Assembly: GCA_963383645.1 (NCBI GenBank)
Contig: OY726574.1
Coordinates: 59,055,894-59,119,893 of the forward strand
DNA length: 64,000 nt
Source: Muscardinus avellanarius
Taxonomy: Eukaryota > Chordata > Mammalia > Rodentia > Gliridae
Direction: 5' to 3'
Positions 46,350 to 57,098 of the stretch are shown here, piece by piece. Each line of letters starts with the position of its first letter. Position 1 is the first letter of the stretch. The notes under the pieces are model-generated. The model worked only from the letters and a program-made list of their open reading frames with translations, made no database searches and was not told the DNA's origin. The translations under genes and the position numbers were made by a program.

Positions 46350-46560
46350 TCCAGGTGTGGTGGCGCACGCTTGTCATCCCAGCATTAGGGAGGCTGAGAC
46401 AGGAAGATCGCAGGTTTGCGACCAGCCTAGCTACTTAGCGAGGCCCTCTGCAACTCAGTGAGACCCTGTTTCAAAATAAAGCATAGAAAATAGGGCTGTG
46501 GGTGTAGCTTGGAGGTCGAATGCCCCTGGGTTCCATCCCTAGTATTTAAAAAAAAAAAAG
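46350..46560 (+). mobile_element. B1-dID SINE
   Basis: Forward dimer ccaggtgtggtggcgcacgc ... gttccatccctagtat with a poly-A tail. Confidence 0.87.
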
Positions 46561-46639
46561 AGTTTCAAGAAGGGAAGATAAAACGGCGGAACTTAGCTAT
46601 AATTCTGACTTAAATGAGCTATACTGCTGCTGATCTAAA

Positions 46640-47122
46640 CCTCAGGGCATCAAACTATGGAACCGATCTAGGGGTCCATCAACAGAGGCATCAATTACAG
46701 AATTAGGGCTATCTACTCAACCATTAGAAATCATATCATTTGCATGAAAATGGATGGCACTAGAGGAAATTGTGCTAATTGAACTTAGCTAGTCCCAGAA
46801 AGTAAAGGATTGTATATTTTCTCTTGTATGTGGAAACTTGGGAAAAATTGGGACAGAAGAGTTGGAGAAAGTCCAGTGGAGCAATGGAGGGGGTGGAGGA
46901 AAGGGAGGCCGTGGGGAGGGATACTTGAAGAAAACACTTCAGTCGATGTTTGTACACATGAAGTTATCAGTGCCAATTTCAGTGTCATGTACAGGGAAGG
47001 GGAAGAGAGCGGGTGGGATCTGGGAGGAAGCTTGCTGAGCATTTCGTGCATGTCTCCGTCACTGTGAACTTCACTATGGTATGTGATTACAATGCACCAA
47101 TAAAAGCACACCTTAAAAAAAA
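46640..47122 (+). mobile_element. 5'-truncated L1 (ORF2 end and 3'UTR)
   Basis: It has the same landmarks as the 28.2-kb copy (ggtccatcaacagaggcatc, gaaaatggatggcactag), a polypurine 3'UTR and the end gattacaatgcaccaataaa. Antisense to EPB41L3, in an intron. Confidence 0.85.
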
Positions 47123-47129
47123 TGTCGTG

Positions 47130-47337
47130 GCCTCTGGGCATGGTGGCGCGGGTCTGCGATCCCCGTACTTGTAGGCAGAGACAGGAGGATGGATTGCAGG
47201 TTTGAAGACAGCCTCAGCAATGCAAGGAGACTTTCAACAACCTAGTGAGACCCAGTTTCCAAACAAAATATTTTAAAAAAGGGCTTGGGAGTCTAGCTCA
47301 CGGTTAAAATGCCCCTGGGTTCAATCCCCAGTACCAC
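47130..47337 (+). mobile_element. B1-dID SINE
   Basis: Forward dimer tctgggcatggtggcgcggg ... tcaatccccagtaccac. Confidence 0.85.
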
Positions 47338-47547
47338 ACCCAAAGTTGTTATTTTGCCAATGTGTACACATACTGAACATCACACAGCACCTCACGTAAC
47401 ATACAATACGAATACACAAACTTTGTTTTTACGTATTCATTTAAAAAATGTAAAAAGAAAGTTTTATTTTACATAAAAAAAATTTCAGTGCATCTAATGT
47501 CTATCAGTTTGACTTTAGTGCTTGGAGTACCCTCAGCTATTACTTAC

Positions 47548-47931
47548 CTCAAAAAGAGATTTCTGCTCTGAAGTCTGCAAACCATGGAGGGCTGCGCCCT
47601 GCTCCTCCTCTCGCTCTCGGAAGGCAGCGGCTGCTTCTTCCAGCTGAGCATCGGCTCTGCCGGCCTCGTCCCTTCTCTCCTCCTTGGCCCTCTCGGTCAG
47701 GACAGAGCCTTCCTTCCCTTTCATGCTCAAAGCATCGACTGATGCGGGCTGCGCTGTCGCCTCTGCCTCGTCCCCCGCCACGCAAGATGCGTCCCCACTG
47801 GCGTGGAGGTTCACCATGTGCCTCTCCTCCACCAGCTCGGCTCCCTGCGCCACCTTCTCAGCGCCCAGTGGCTGGTGGTGTGGGGCGACTTCCATCTCCC
47901 TGTCGCTGGACTCCGTCTTGGTTTCCACTTT
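47548..47931 (-). CDS. EPB41L3: EPB41L3 variable-region exon (128 aa)
   Basis: This 384-nt exon begins KVETKTESSDREMEVAPHHQ and ends SEQKSLFE. The acceptor is CCTTTTTTCCTGGACAG; the donor is GAG followed by GTAAGTAA, the strongest in the gene. It corresponds to the human segment METKTESSGIETEP...HFE, but only scattered blocks agree (ETKTESS, VEER, HASGDAS, KGKEGS, EEQ.AA). The rest is a low-complexity Glu/Ala/Arg-rich chain, probably disordered. This is the variable U3-type spacer before the C-terminal domain. GC content is much higher than in the flanking introns. Phase 0 at both ends. Confidence 0.95.
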
Positions 47932-48006
47932 CTGTCCAGGAAAAAAGGGAATGCTGTCAAAATGACTTTCTATACACTGAAGGTCAAAACACAAAAACAA
48001 ATGCAG

Positions 48007-48007
<1 letters not shown>

Positions 48008-48057
<50 letters not shown>
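48008..48057. repeat. (AC)n, transcribed as (UG)n
   Basis: About 24 AC units. In EPB41L3 pre-mRNA this is a UG repeat ending about 77 bases before the acceptor at 47931. Confidence 0.95.
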
Positions 48058-48058
<1 letters not shown>

Positions 48059-48189
48059 CACCCTGAAAGCTGCCCTCACTGGGATGACCAAAGCCAGCCA
48101 CCAACGGATGCTTATAATCAGAGACACAGATTGGCAATAGAAATTCCCTTACATTCCTTTTGCCTGCAGCTTGGACACATGCCTGCTCC

Positions 48190-48237
<48 letters not shown>

Positions 48238-48242
48238 GCACA
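48190..48242. repeat. (AC)n(GC)n
   Basis: About 16 AC units followed by 9 GC units, in the same intron as the previous repeat. A UG and CG tract in the transcript. Confidence 0.95.
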
Positions 48243-48618
48243 CCAGAGCCTGTGCTGCTAGCTCCGATCATCCACCAAATAAACAGATATGCGAGTTAAA
48301 ACAGCCAATGAAAATATCGCAGCACTTTCACATGGGTTTTGCCTGTTTCCTTAGACCCAACAGATAAAATGCTTCTAGAAACTAAATGCAGTTTGTCAAC
48401 GTGATTGCCTTTTGAATGACGTGACATGTATTCTTGCAATGGAACAGAAAGCACGTGCCAGCTACGCCAGTCAGGCACAAGGGATATCCCCAAAGACACC
48501 TCTGAGGTGCTGTAGGCAAAGCCACCTGACGCAAGCACAAGCACGCGCAGGCCCGGAGCGAGGCCAACGTGCACATTCAGACCCCGGGGTTGGAGGGGGG
48601 ATGGAAGCAAGCGGCCAC

Positions 48619-48738
48619 CTGCACCCAGCTTTGAGAAGTCGAGGTGACCCCGCCTATGAACTCTGTTGGTTTTCGCGCAGACTCTAAGAGACTGAAGATT
48701 TCAGAGCCATCCATGAGCTTTTCAGAGGACTGCTTAGT
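48619..48738 (-). CDS. EPB41L3: EPB41L3 exon (40 aa, TKQSS...SWVQ)
   Basis: This 120-nt exon reads TKQSSEKLMDGSEIFSLLES then ARKPTEFIGG and VTSTSQSWVQ. It matches the human 4.1B segment between PLVPEE and K(M)ETKTESS, with one residue fewer (human TKQSSGEKL, here TKQSSEKL). The acceptor is GTTCACCTAG; the donor is CAG followed by GTGGCC. Phase 0 at both ends. In human it joins directly to the SAB exon when the three upstream cassettes are skipped. The 687-bp intron that follows contains two long TG-type repeats in the transcribed orientation. Confidence 0.95.
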
Positions 48739-48971
48739 CTAGGTGAACAAAGAAATGGCAGAGTCAACACGAGAGACAAGACATATGCTCGGCACATACA
48801 CATCACAGCTTGTTAGACATGAGTGTAGGCAGAGGAGTAAGGCCCGCGAAGGCAGGAATCCGAGGTACACACTTTGGAAACAGAAAAGAATGGGAAATAA
48901 AAAGGGCAAAAGGGGCGACCATGAGCTCTGGTTTGATGAAGCAGAGTTGTTAGGAGTAGGGAGGGGCTGGA

Positions 48972-49012
48972 TTAAGCAGGTCTTTTTTGAATTAAGCAGG
49001 TCTTTTTTGTAT
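48972..49012. repeat. 20-bp tandem duplication
   Basis: attaagcaggtcttttttga is followed by attaagcaggtcttttttgt. Confidence 0.9.
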
Positions 49013-49278
49013 CTCCCCCCTTTCGTTGCAAGCTACGGCAGTGCTATCACACCTTGGGAATGGGCAGCTGGAAATAAAAGGGAAAAGTGTTTTAATGCCG
49101 ACTACTTTGGATTGCAGTATTGATTTAATTGTAAAAAAAAAAAATCAAGAAGCTGGGTTGGCTGCTGTCAACATAAAGCCAAGCAGCAAGAGAACAGAAA
49201 GGTCTGGGGTGGGAGGGCGCTGCCTCAGAAACGTCATGCTGGAATCCTAACTGCGAGCGAATGAGAGCCGCTGGTTAC

Positions 49279-50010
49279 CACCACTCGGGACGCGGACGAC
49301 TCGGTGACGTAGTGGGCAGTAGCCACGGAAAAGGACGGCTCCTGGGAGTACCTCCATTCAGACAGGCTCTTCCTTCGGGGGCCAAAGAGCCCCACTTTCA
49401 GGACCTCACTCTCGGGCACTGGCTCTGTTGTGCTGAGCCGTGCTCTTTCTGGGCCAAGGTGGCCAGCCACATCCTGGCCCGGCTCTGCAGCCTTCCCGAG
49501 GTCCTCCTCCTCAGGACTCTGTCTCCGAGACTCAGCTTCTTTGATGGGTGCCAGGGATTCTGACAGTTTCCTCTTTGCCACCTGTATCTCGGGTCCTCTC
49601 CTGGACTTCTCAGAGAGGGCTTCCAGGACCTCGTACTCAGCCAGGCTGGGGACGACCTTCACGGACTCGGCCATGCAGCGCTCCATTTTCTGAAAAGCCT
49701 CCTGTGTGGAGGGCTGGACTGCTTTCTCCCCCTCTCTGGGCTTCCCAGTCATGGTGACGATTCTTCCTGAGACGGTGTCATAGGATTTCCCTAGCGTGTA
49801 CATCTTCTGCTTGGCCTCTTCTCCTAGTTGCATTTCTTGGGCCAAGTCGTCGAAGCTCTGCATCTCAAGGGAGCTAGACTTTAGCATTTCGGTGGGAATG
49901 TCCCCACGTCTACTGCTCACGGTCACCACTTTGTAAGTCACAATCTTTCTGGAATCACCATCAACTACCTCAGTGGGCACTCTGTCTACAATAACCCAGT
50001 CCTCTGCGCC
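49279..50010 (-). CDS. EPB41L3: Large EPB41L3 cassette exon (244 aa)
   Basis: A 732-nt exon is fully open from GAEDWVIVDRVPTEVVDGDS to HYVTESSASRVV. The acceptor is TATTTCACATATAG; the best donor is GTG followed by GTAACC, giving phase 0 at both ends. A frame open for 244 codons with GC-rich third positions inside AT-rich intron DNA indicates coding selection. Residues about 1-40 look beta-rich (KIVTYKVVTVSS); 50-75 are helical and acidic (FDDLAQEMQLGEEAKQKM); from about 140 on it is Ser/Glu/Lys-rich, with basic phosphosite-like motifs (KRKLSES, GPRRKSLSEW). Retaining the downstream intron would add about 14 residues and a stop. The human isoform I recall skips it (PEE joins TKQSS), so it is a tissue-restricted insert of unknown role. 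The exact donor is the least certain point. Confidence 0.82.
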
Positions 50011-50995
50011 CTATATGTGAAATACAAAAGCTAAATTAGAAATTTGGAGGGTATCTCATTTCTACCGTAAGAATCCTTTAAGCAAATCAGGGTGAAAGTG
50101 ACAGGCAGGGCCCGTGATGGGACTGCATAGGACCTGGTCACTACCTAATAATTATGGCTCCGTCTCTTCTCATCTGAGATTTATTAACTATAACTTTCAA
50201 CTCAGAATGCATTCTGAAGGGTAGGCTCGGACTCTCAGATTTCTTTAAATAGGAGCACATTTGGGTGGTAAACCTTGTAAGAAATACATTTGATTGCACG
50301 GTGCACTTCTGTTCATTTGGTATTTCAAGATTAGATGATATTATTGAAGTCACCGTACAAGTTTTCCATGTTATACATATAATACTACACATTATTGTTA
50401 TTTCCACAAAAACCTGCCAAAGTACAAATTTCTATAAAGGGCTTGCTCCGTGTTCCGTTTGTAAACTGTCCTTCCTTATACAGGGAAGTGATTCCATGCA
50501 CGCACTTATGATGCAATAAATATCAAGTGTGCTTGCTATGCAATAAGTATCGAGTGCATTCGAGGCACTGTAATAAAAATTTTCCCACAGATGGGATGCT
50601 GCTTGTCCCTTTGATAAGAAAGTCTCAGTGGTCTGTATAGTGTCCCAACCTCAATTACAGCTGAGATTCACTGTCTCGGCAGTTTCCCTTCCACTTCCTT
50701 TACTGTTAGTTCCAACAAGACAGATTAAAGTTAAGAAAACTTGGCATTCAGGGAGAACTAATAGGATACGATGGACCAACAGCTGACCAGCCTGACAGGT
50801 TACAGAGGGAAGGGAGATCAAACCAGGAGCGGGAGAACAGCTTGGTTTATGTTTTAAACTTGAATGGTTTCTATTCTTGTATTTGTACTAGCCTAAAACC
50901 CTCAATCTGGAAATCAGTGTGTCTTAAGGAAAATGACTCCAGTTTTACCTGCATGCTGGTATTGTATTAAATAAGATGAATTGAGAAAAAATAAC

Positions 50996-51094
50996 CTCTA
51001 GGGTCGATGGGACAGTTTTCTGGGAAACAATTTGATGAGAGGTAGTCAGAGAATCAGCAGAATCTCCCTCCTGCATTTTCTTAGTCACACTTGG
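50996..51094 (-). CDS. EPB41L3: Probable EPB41L3 cassette exon (33 aa)
   Basis: A 99-nt open segment reads PSVTKKMQEGDSADSLTTSH then QIVSQKTVPSTLE, phase 0 at both ends. The acceptor (TTGGTTTTTTCCAATAG) has a strong pyrimidine tract; the donor, GAG followed by GTTATT, is weak. It lies 383 bp after the preceding cassette and 985 bp before the 732-nt exon, in repeat-poor intronic DNA. The peptide is Ser/Thr-rich and probably disordered. It is not in the human isoform I remember; the call rests on frame, phase, splice sites and position. Confidence 0.7.
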
Positions 51095-51477
51095 CTATTG
51101 GAAAAAACCAAGACGAGTTCAGAACTTTCAAAGTTAATCAAGGCCGTCTAAGGCAGCACTGTTCTAGGCATAAGACATGTAGTAAAAGTTCCAGTAAGAT
51201 TATTATTAGAAAGTACAACCATCATGCTTCAATGAAAGTATACAAACATAATCATCTAGAAGTAGAAGTCACAAAGAAATGATGTATAAATAATAACCAA
51301 AATATCAGGAAAGTCTTTTCTCCTTCCCTGGAAGCTATGCAAAAATGATGCACCTACCTTTGTTTTAAACAAGACAAACATAAAAAATAAAAAAAGAAAA
51401 GCTAAAGACACTTTGATGATACTGAAGTATGAAATTCCTTTTGGAAAATCCTTTTTTTTTTTTTTTTTTTTTTTTAC

Positions 51478-51552
51478 CTGAGACTCAAGGAATGAAGAAC
51501 TTCCTTGCTGCAAAAATACAACTTTTTCAGAAATCTCTCTTTCTTCTTTGGT
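51478..51552 (-). CDS. EPB41L3: Probable EPB41L3 cassette exon (25 aa)
   Basis: An open 75-nt segment reads TKEEREISEKVVFLQQGSSS then FLESQ, phase 0 at both ends. The acceptor is CTTTATTTAAACAG after a long pyrimidine-rich run; the donor is CAG followed by GTAAAAA. The intron right after the donor is an uninterrupted run of 24 A (T in the given strand). The open frame continues upstream of the acceptor (MRFRKLSASSSPTQ...), so an alternative start at about 51627 (150 nt, also phase 0) is possible, but its acceptor lacks a pyrimidine tract. I do not recall this peptide in the main human isoform, so I infer a tissue-restricted cassette from frame, phase, position and splice sites. Confidence 0.68.
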
Positions 51553-52454
51553 CTGTTTAAATAAAGGGGGTTGGGTTGGAGAAGAGGAAGCAGACAGTTT
51601 CCGAAAACGCATGTTAGGAAGAGAGTCCTTTGATTGTATTTATAAATATACACTCATAATATTTATTCACTTTTTCATAAGGAAGTACATTTTTGTTCAT
51701 TAATTTAAAAACTTGGTCTGAAGTCACCTCAAAATTTAATAACTTCCAAAGAGCAATATATTTCACAAAACTTGGGTGTTATACGGCTCAAACATTTTTC
51801 GCTTCTACAAGCACAAAACACGCATGAGTGATGGAGAGGGTTTCTTCATACATCTGGCCAGTATTTGTGTCAGTTGCCGGCAAGACCATAAAAATTATGA
51901 GTATTAAAAGAAAATATGAAGAAAAATTTTAAAAACTTAAGTTATGAATCAATCCTCACTTCTGCTTCTGACCAGTGTTTAAGTGCCTTCCCCACTCACA
52001 GGATGCCTGGTTCGAAGTGGTGAGAGGTACACTACATGATGTCAGTGCATCACAACCAATGTGAAGGACCCAGTGAGTGTACTGAGGTCCCACAAGTAAA
52101 AACATATCCACCTCATAACACGGCAAATGATTTTTAAAAGTAACACCGAAGAAACATTAAGTAAGGTCTAGTCATATTTTAACTTCTAAAATGAAAAACC
52201 ATTAAATATTTCATGTTAGGCACTAGTTTTTTTTTTTTTTACTTTTTAACTACTATATCCTTTTCCTTTATTCATAGTAAGTGGGCATAATTCAAATGGC
52301 AATATGGTAGCTATCAAGTACCTCGCTCCAGAGATTACAACTCTATAGATGAGGGACAGAAAGGATATTTTGGAAGATTGATCTAAAAATCATCATGGAA
52401 AGTTTCAAAGCTTCTAAAACAACAATAAAATTTAACATTAAAAACAGTTTTGTG

Positions 52455-52655
52455 AGCTGGCATGGTGGTGCCTGCCTGTAATTCTAGTATGTGAGAAACA
52501 GGAGGAAGGAAAGTTTGAGGTTGTGGGTGGTTAACTTAGTGAGACCCTTTGCAGTGAAAAAAAAGAAAAAAAAAGAAAAAAAAAAAGAAAAGGAAAAAGA
52601 AATGGAGGTATAGCTCAGTGGTATAATACCCCTGGATTCAATCCCTAATACCCCC
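52455..52655 (+). mobile_element. B1-dID SINE
   Basis: Forward, decayed dimer with an A/G-rich middle (gagctggcatggtggtgcct ... attcaatccctaatacc). Confidence 0.78.
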
Positions 52656-53124
52656 CTTCAAAACAAATCTAAAATTCCTCTTAATCTACTTATCTCTCAG
52701 TGACTGTGAGAGGTTGTAGGGGACATATAGCACAGTTTCCTGCAGGACCCACTGACAGACTTAGATAGTGCCATCCTCATCTGACCCTTCTAATGAGAGA
52801 TAAACCACTTTTAAAGGAACAAGAACATCATGTCCTGCAGTTTTGGAGAAAGGCATTAGAAAAGACAAAATGGCCATGTGGAATCATTAAATATAGATTT
52901 TTCTTTCTTTCTTTCTTTTTAAGCTTTCAAGTACAGATCCCTTTTCAAACAAAAATTAGAAAATTCAAAATTTTAGGTATTTTTCAGGGTAACCTCTGCT
53001 GGGCTTCTAACTATAATCACTGAGTTAAATATTATTCCTAAGATAAAAGCTTTCAAAAAAAAGTCCAGCAGTTAACCAGTGTTTTTCAGCAGACCCCACT
53101 GTGTGAAGCAAGGCAGTTTTAAAA

Positions 53125-53192
53125 TGTCAATGTCATATCATAGGAAATGTCAACACAGTGTCAATGTCATATCATAGGAAATGTCAACACAG
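53125..53192. repeat. Perfect 34-bp tandem duplication
   Basis: The unit starts tgtcaatgtcatatcat and ends tgtcaacacag; two identical copies at 53125-53158 and 53159-53192. Confidence 0.95.
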
Positions 53193-54261
53193 GCTATGTT
53201 CAGAACTTTGTGAGTCAACAACACAAACAAGTAACATAAAGGGGTAAAGTTAGAATTAATTTCTATAGATAGTGTCACAAATAATTCAGCTAGTAAGGAA
53301 GGGAAGAAGTACTGATGATCAAGATAACCTAAAAATGTACTTTTATTAGGTTTAGACCAATCAGCTGTATACAGCAACTATTGAATACTTAGTGACTTAA
53401 AAATTCATCTCTGTATCATACTTGGGAAAAAGGTCTCTATTCTGGCACACAAGATAAATAACACTGCCATTCACTCTTGGGTGATTAAGGGTTTCTACAA
53501 ATGACCTTTAGGGAGTAGATGAACTTGAAAATAACAGCATCTGTGAATAATGGGACTCGACATACTAAGCCTCTAGCTGGAGAAGTTTGATAGCAAACAC
53601 ACCCACCAATCTACCACTCATGGTAGAAGAGAATACTGTTCTGCATAGGTATTGGTGGCTGTTGCTTTTTGGTTGGTACTGGGGAATCTTTAGGTATTCA
53701 AGGAACCTTTAACGTGGACTCACATGGACTAGGCCTAGGAGAATCATAAAAGGCCATGATAGAAAATGTTTTTAGACAGAGAAACACAGAAAAAAAATGA
53801 ACATCGAGAGAATGTTCAGCAAAGTTAAAATACCATCTCCTTAAATTATTAATGCTCTTGGAGTTAAACCAACATCATTCCCGAAGATTCAGGATTTAAT
53901 CAGATGAAAAAAATTCTTTTTACTAGTCTAACGGTCTTGGCTTCTTAGGGTCCCCTCCCTTATAACTCACTATTCTTTAATTTATTCAAACTATTAACTA
54001 AAACGCCCTTCAAAGTGGCCACCCTATGCAATTTTTAGTAGTAGCTTGGGGAAGAGATACTTTGCTCCTTTTGTCTATTTGGCTTTGACTGGAATTTACT
54101 TTGTATATCGATAACTCAGCCCAGAGACAGTTATCTGATCTCTTTTATTGTTGGCACATGGTTTGTAAATGAGATAAGGAAGCCTGTGAGCCAAACTTGA
54201 CCTATCACGATAAAATGTATGATAGCATAACTGATAAGTGGTTGGTCTTCTTCCCTCCACT

Positions 54262-54450
54262 CCCAGTGCTGGGAACTGAACCCAGGGCACTCTACTGTTG
54301 AGGTCCATTACTCTCCAGCCCCCCCACCTTTTTTTTTAATGACTTTGAGACAGGGTCTTTAAGTTGCCCAGGCTGGCCTCGAACTTGCGATTGTCCTACT
54401 TCAGCCTGCGGAGTCACTGGGGTTATAGGCATGCACTACTGTGACAGGTG
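54262..54450 (-). mobile_element. B1-dID SINE
   Basis: Reversed dimer cagtgctgggaactgaaccc ... gcactactgtgacagg. Confidence 0.8.
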
Positions 54451-54959
54451 TAAGATGCAATCTTAACAAAACAAGGACTATTATATTTAAATCAAACTGA
54501 ATGTGAATTTTTTGCTTCTTGAAACTGAAGCAATCTGAATGGAACTGGTGTTTAATGGCACAGGGATACTTTGGTAAGAGTACTTTTCTTTCACTCTGCA
54601 CAAAAGGCCCCTTTCAAGGTAATTCAAATGGATATGTACCTCTTCTCTTTTGAGCTGGGGCTGGGATTGTCATGAATATAGTGAGATCTTGGTCACTTTT
54701 GATAAACAGCTTTCAAAGGAGGTTTAGAAAATGATGAACAATGAGTGTAATCTGATTCTTATTTTTACTGCCAGGATTGGAGCAGACAGACTGCTGCTTA
54801 CAGCCTTTTTCTACCATAAAGGCCCAACTTCTAATTTTCTATTGTGTCTCAGCTTCCTGGACAAACAGCTCACAATAAAGGGGCCTTGAGAAGAAAGAGG
54901 TTAATCAATACAACGCTCCTAACTATGTAGTTTTCAAAAACTGCTTGTTTTGAAAGAGA

Positions 54960-55420
54960 GGTAATTCGAGATGATAGCTAACAGTAAGAGCCATAAAAAA
55001 GAACGAAATCATGCCATTTGCAGGAAGACGGGTGGAATTGCAGGATATTATGCTGAGCGAGAGCGGCAGCCTCCGGAAGTCAGGGGCTGTGTGTTTTTTC
55101 TCATATGTGCAAGCTATAGGGAAAATAGGCAACAAAAGCATGTTCAGATAAATGAGAGACAAGTTTAAGAGTGGAAGGGGATTTGGGGAGAGAGGTGGGA
55201 GGGGAGAAAGGAGCACCGAGAAAAACATTTAATAATAATGCTATGTCCATACCTGAAGGGATCACACTACCAACCTCACTTACAGACAGGTCCAGGGAGG
55301 GAAGAGGGGGGCGGATGGGATTTGAGGGGAAGTGCATCAACTTCTATGTGCATCATGTGCTTGCCTGTATCATTTTGAATCTTACCAATAGCTGTATAAA
55401 AATGGTTAAATTAGTACTAG
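54960..55420 (+). mobile_element. L1 ORF2 end / 3'UTR fragment
   Basis: aacgaaatcatgccatttgc, ggtggaattgcaggatatta, then a polypurine 3'UTR; no terminal tail, so truncated or rearranged. Antisense in the largest intron of the gene's 3' half. Confidence 0.7.
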
Positions 55421-55579
55421 ACAATTTATGGTTCCCACATAATGGGAGTCCTGAAATAACTCCAGTGGAAGGCTCACTCTGGCTGCGTATTTATAGAGAA
55501 AGAAAGCCTTCCTACGTGGAAAAAAAGATGTACTTGAGAAGAAATTCCTGTTTCCTGGCTTACCCATTACAAATCTAAG

Positions 55580-55925
55580 TCAGTCACAAAAAATGAGAAA
55601 TTGGATGCTCTCCCTAACAGGGGGAAGATAGGGAGAAAATGGGTCATAGGAGGAACTCTAGACCAAGAAGGAGAAACCACAGATGAGCAAATAAGGGGGC
55701 CTAACTGGGGACGACGGGAGGGTGAAGAGGGAAACTCCCTAATGTACGTGATGTACATTCACAAACACATCAAGTCAATCACTAATCAAAGCCAAATATG
55801 AGAAGGGGGGCAGGGAGGGAATTGGGGAAGGGCTATATGAGTGATGTGTGCATGTACGCCTCCACCATCTTGTAACCCATTAAAATGTATGACTACAACG
55901 CACCAATAAAGACACCTAATAAAAA
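55580..55925 (+). mobile_element. L1 3'UTR tail
   Basis: A polypurine-rich 3'UTR with acacatcaagtcaatcact, then cattaaaatgtatgactaca and acgcaccaataaag. It corresponds to the L1 part of the composite elements at 17 and 20 kb. Confidence 0.75.
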
Positions 55926-56451
55926 CTGGCTATACATCAGCTAAAATAGCCAGTTATAAATAAACGTCAAACGAGGTACTAATTTAACCAGTGAAAGCCT
56001 GGTGTCTTATACTATCAACTCCCAATCACTCACTGCTCAGTCAAACTGCAGATATTCTCAGTCGGCCCCATCTTACTACGGATGAAAAACCTGGAGGACT
56101 TCTCAGGGCATTCCTCAATGCAGGAGAAAATGGAGTCAGAAAAGCTGTCAGTCCACTAAGACACTATCTCCATTCCTCCCAGCTGTAAAATCCAGGTGCA
56201 CGATCGGAATGAGCCAATTTGTACCATCATGGCTTCCGCGTCAGTCCCAGCACCCCACGATGTGATTCTCCCTAGCCACCTACCCGTTCCACTTTATTTT
56301 GGAGCTCAGAGCATCCCAAGTCCCGTTACAAATAGATAGAAGGGGAGGTTCTTTGCTCAGAAGCTTGCCAAATTCTTTGCCCAGTTCTAGACCCCCTGGA
56401 GGAGGAAGCCAGAGACTGGAAGACAGTTCCAACCCGTGGCTGGGTACTGAC

Positions 56452-56643
56452 CTCTTCAGGTACCAGCGGCTCGATCATGGGTGCATCCTCCTGCCTGGCG
56501 GCCAGTCGCACTGGGGAGGTAGACAGCCTCTTCTCCCACTCATTCGTTATGGCAGTGTCTGTGGATGTTTCTAGGAAGGTTCTTTTCAGCTCACTGATGT
56601 TGGTTTGATGTTTCAGCAGTTCATCTTGAGTTTTCTCGAGTTC
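56452..56643 (-). CDS. EPB41L3: EPB41L3 SAB-region exon (64 aa)
   Basis: This 192-nt exon runs from ELEKTQDELLKHQTNISELK to APMIEPLVPEE and aligns with human 4.1B nearly residue for residue (human DDLMK, here DELLK; human TETAV, here TDTAI). It encodes the main conserved part of the spectrin-actin-binding segment (helical ISELKRTFLE, then NEWEKRLSTSPVR). The acceptor is TAAATACAG; the donor is GAG followed by GTCAGTACC. Phase 0 at both ends. A 4.9-kb intron follows, and from there the order of downstream exons depends on splice choice. Confidence 0.97.
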
Positions 56644-57098
56644 CTGTATTTAGAACATAAAGAATCCAACCCTTAGCCTTTCTCGTTTGTTGGTCTCCTT
56701 TCAACTTTTCTTTTCTTTCTTTCTTTTTTTTTTTTTTAAAGTAATGTCAGTCTCGTTAGTAGTCAAGAGAAAAACAGAAGTTTGGTCAGGGCTAGCACAA
56801 ACACTCTGGTGAAAATGTGATATTTCTGGGGAGAAGAAAGAAAAACATTGAATTCACACAAGCATAGAAATCAAAAGAATTTGAAAAGGTAAACTGCAAG
56901 GGATGTGATTCACATGTCATCAGAGGGAAATAAGATGAAGAAACACACAGGGAAAGGGGGCTATGTCTACGCGAGAATAAGGGTAAGAGTAGGCTGAGGA
57001 GACAGCCCGCTATTCACAGGGGCGCACGGAGCATGCAGCAGGTGCGCCGGCAGGGGCAACGCCACGCGCAAGCATGCACTGACGTGTGCGATACCAAC

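Larger units (their letters stand above)
51630..54260. other. EPB41L3 intron, mostly unique
   Basis: AT-rich intronic DNA with one SINE (52455) and the 34-bp duplication (53125). No exon with good splice sites found. Confidence 0.55.

Noticed and set aside
47533..48054. 173-codon frame beginning with a Cys-Val run
   Set aside because: Only 47548-47931 is exon; the rest is the TG repeat and intron read in frame.
47684..48140. Plus-strand frames of 93-132 codons over the 384-nt exon
   Set aside because: Antisense shadows of a GC-rich coding exon.
49234..49980. 248-codon frame as a stand-alone gene
   Set aside because: It has no start codon of its own (begins with GTG inside the frame) and is an internal EPB41L3 exon read into the next intron.
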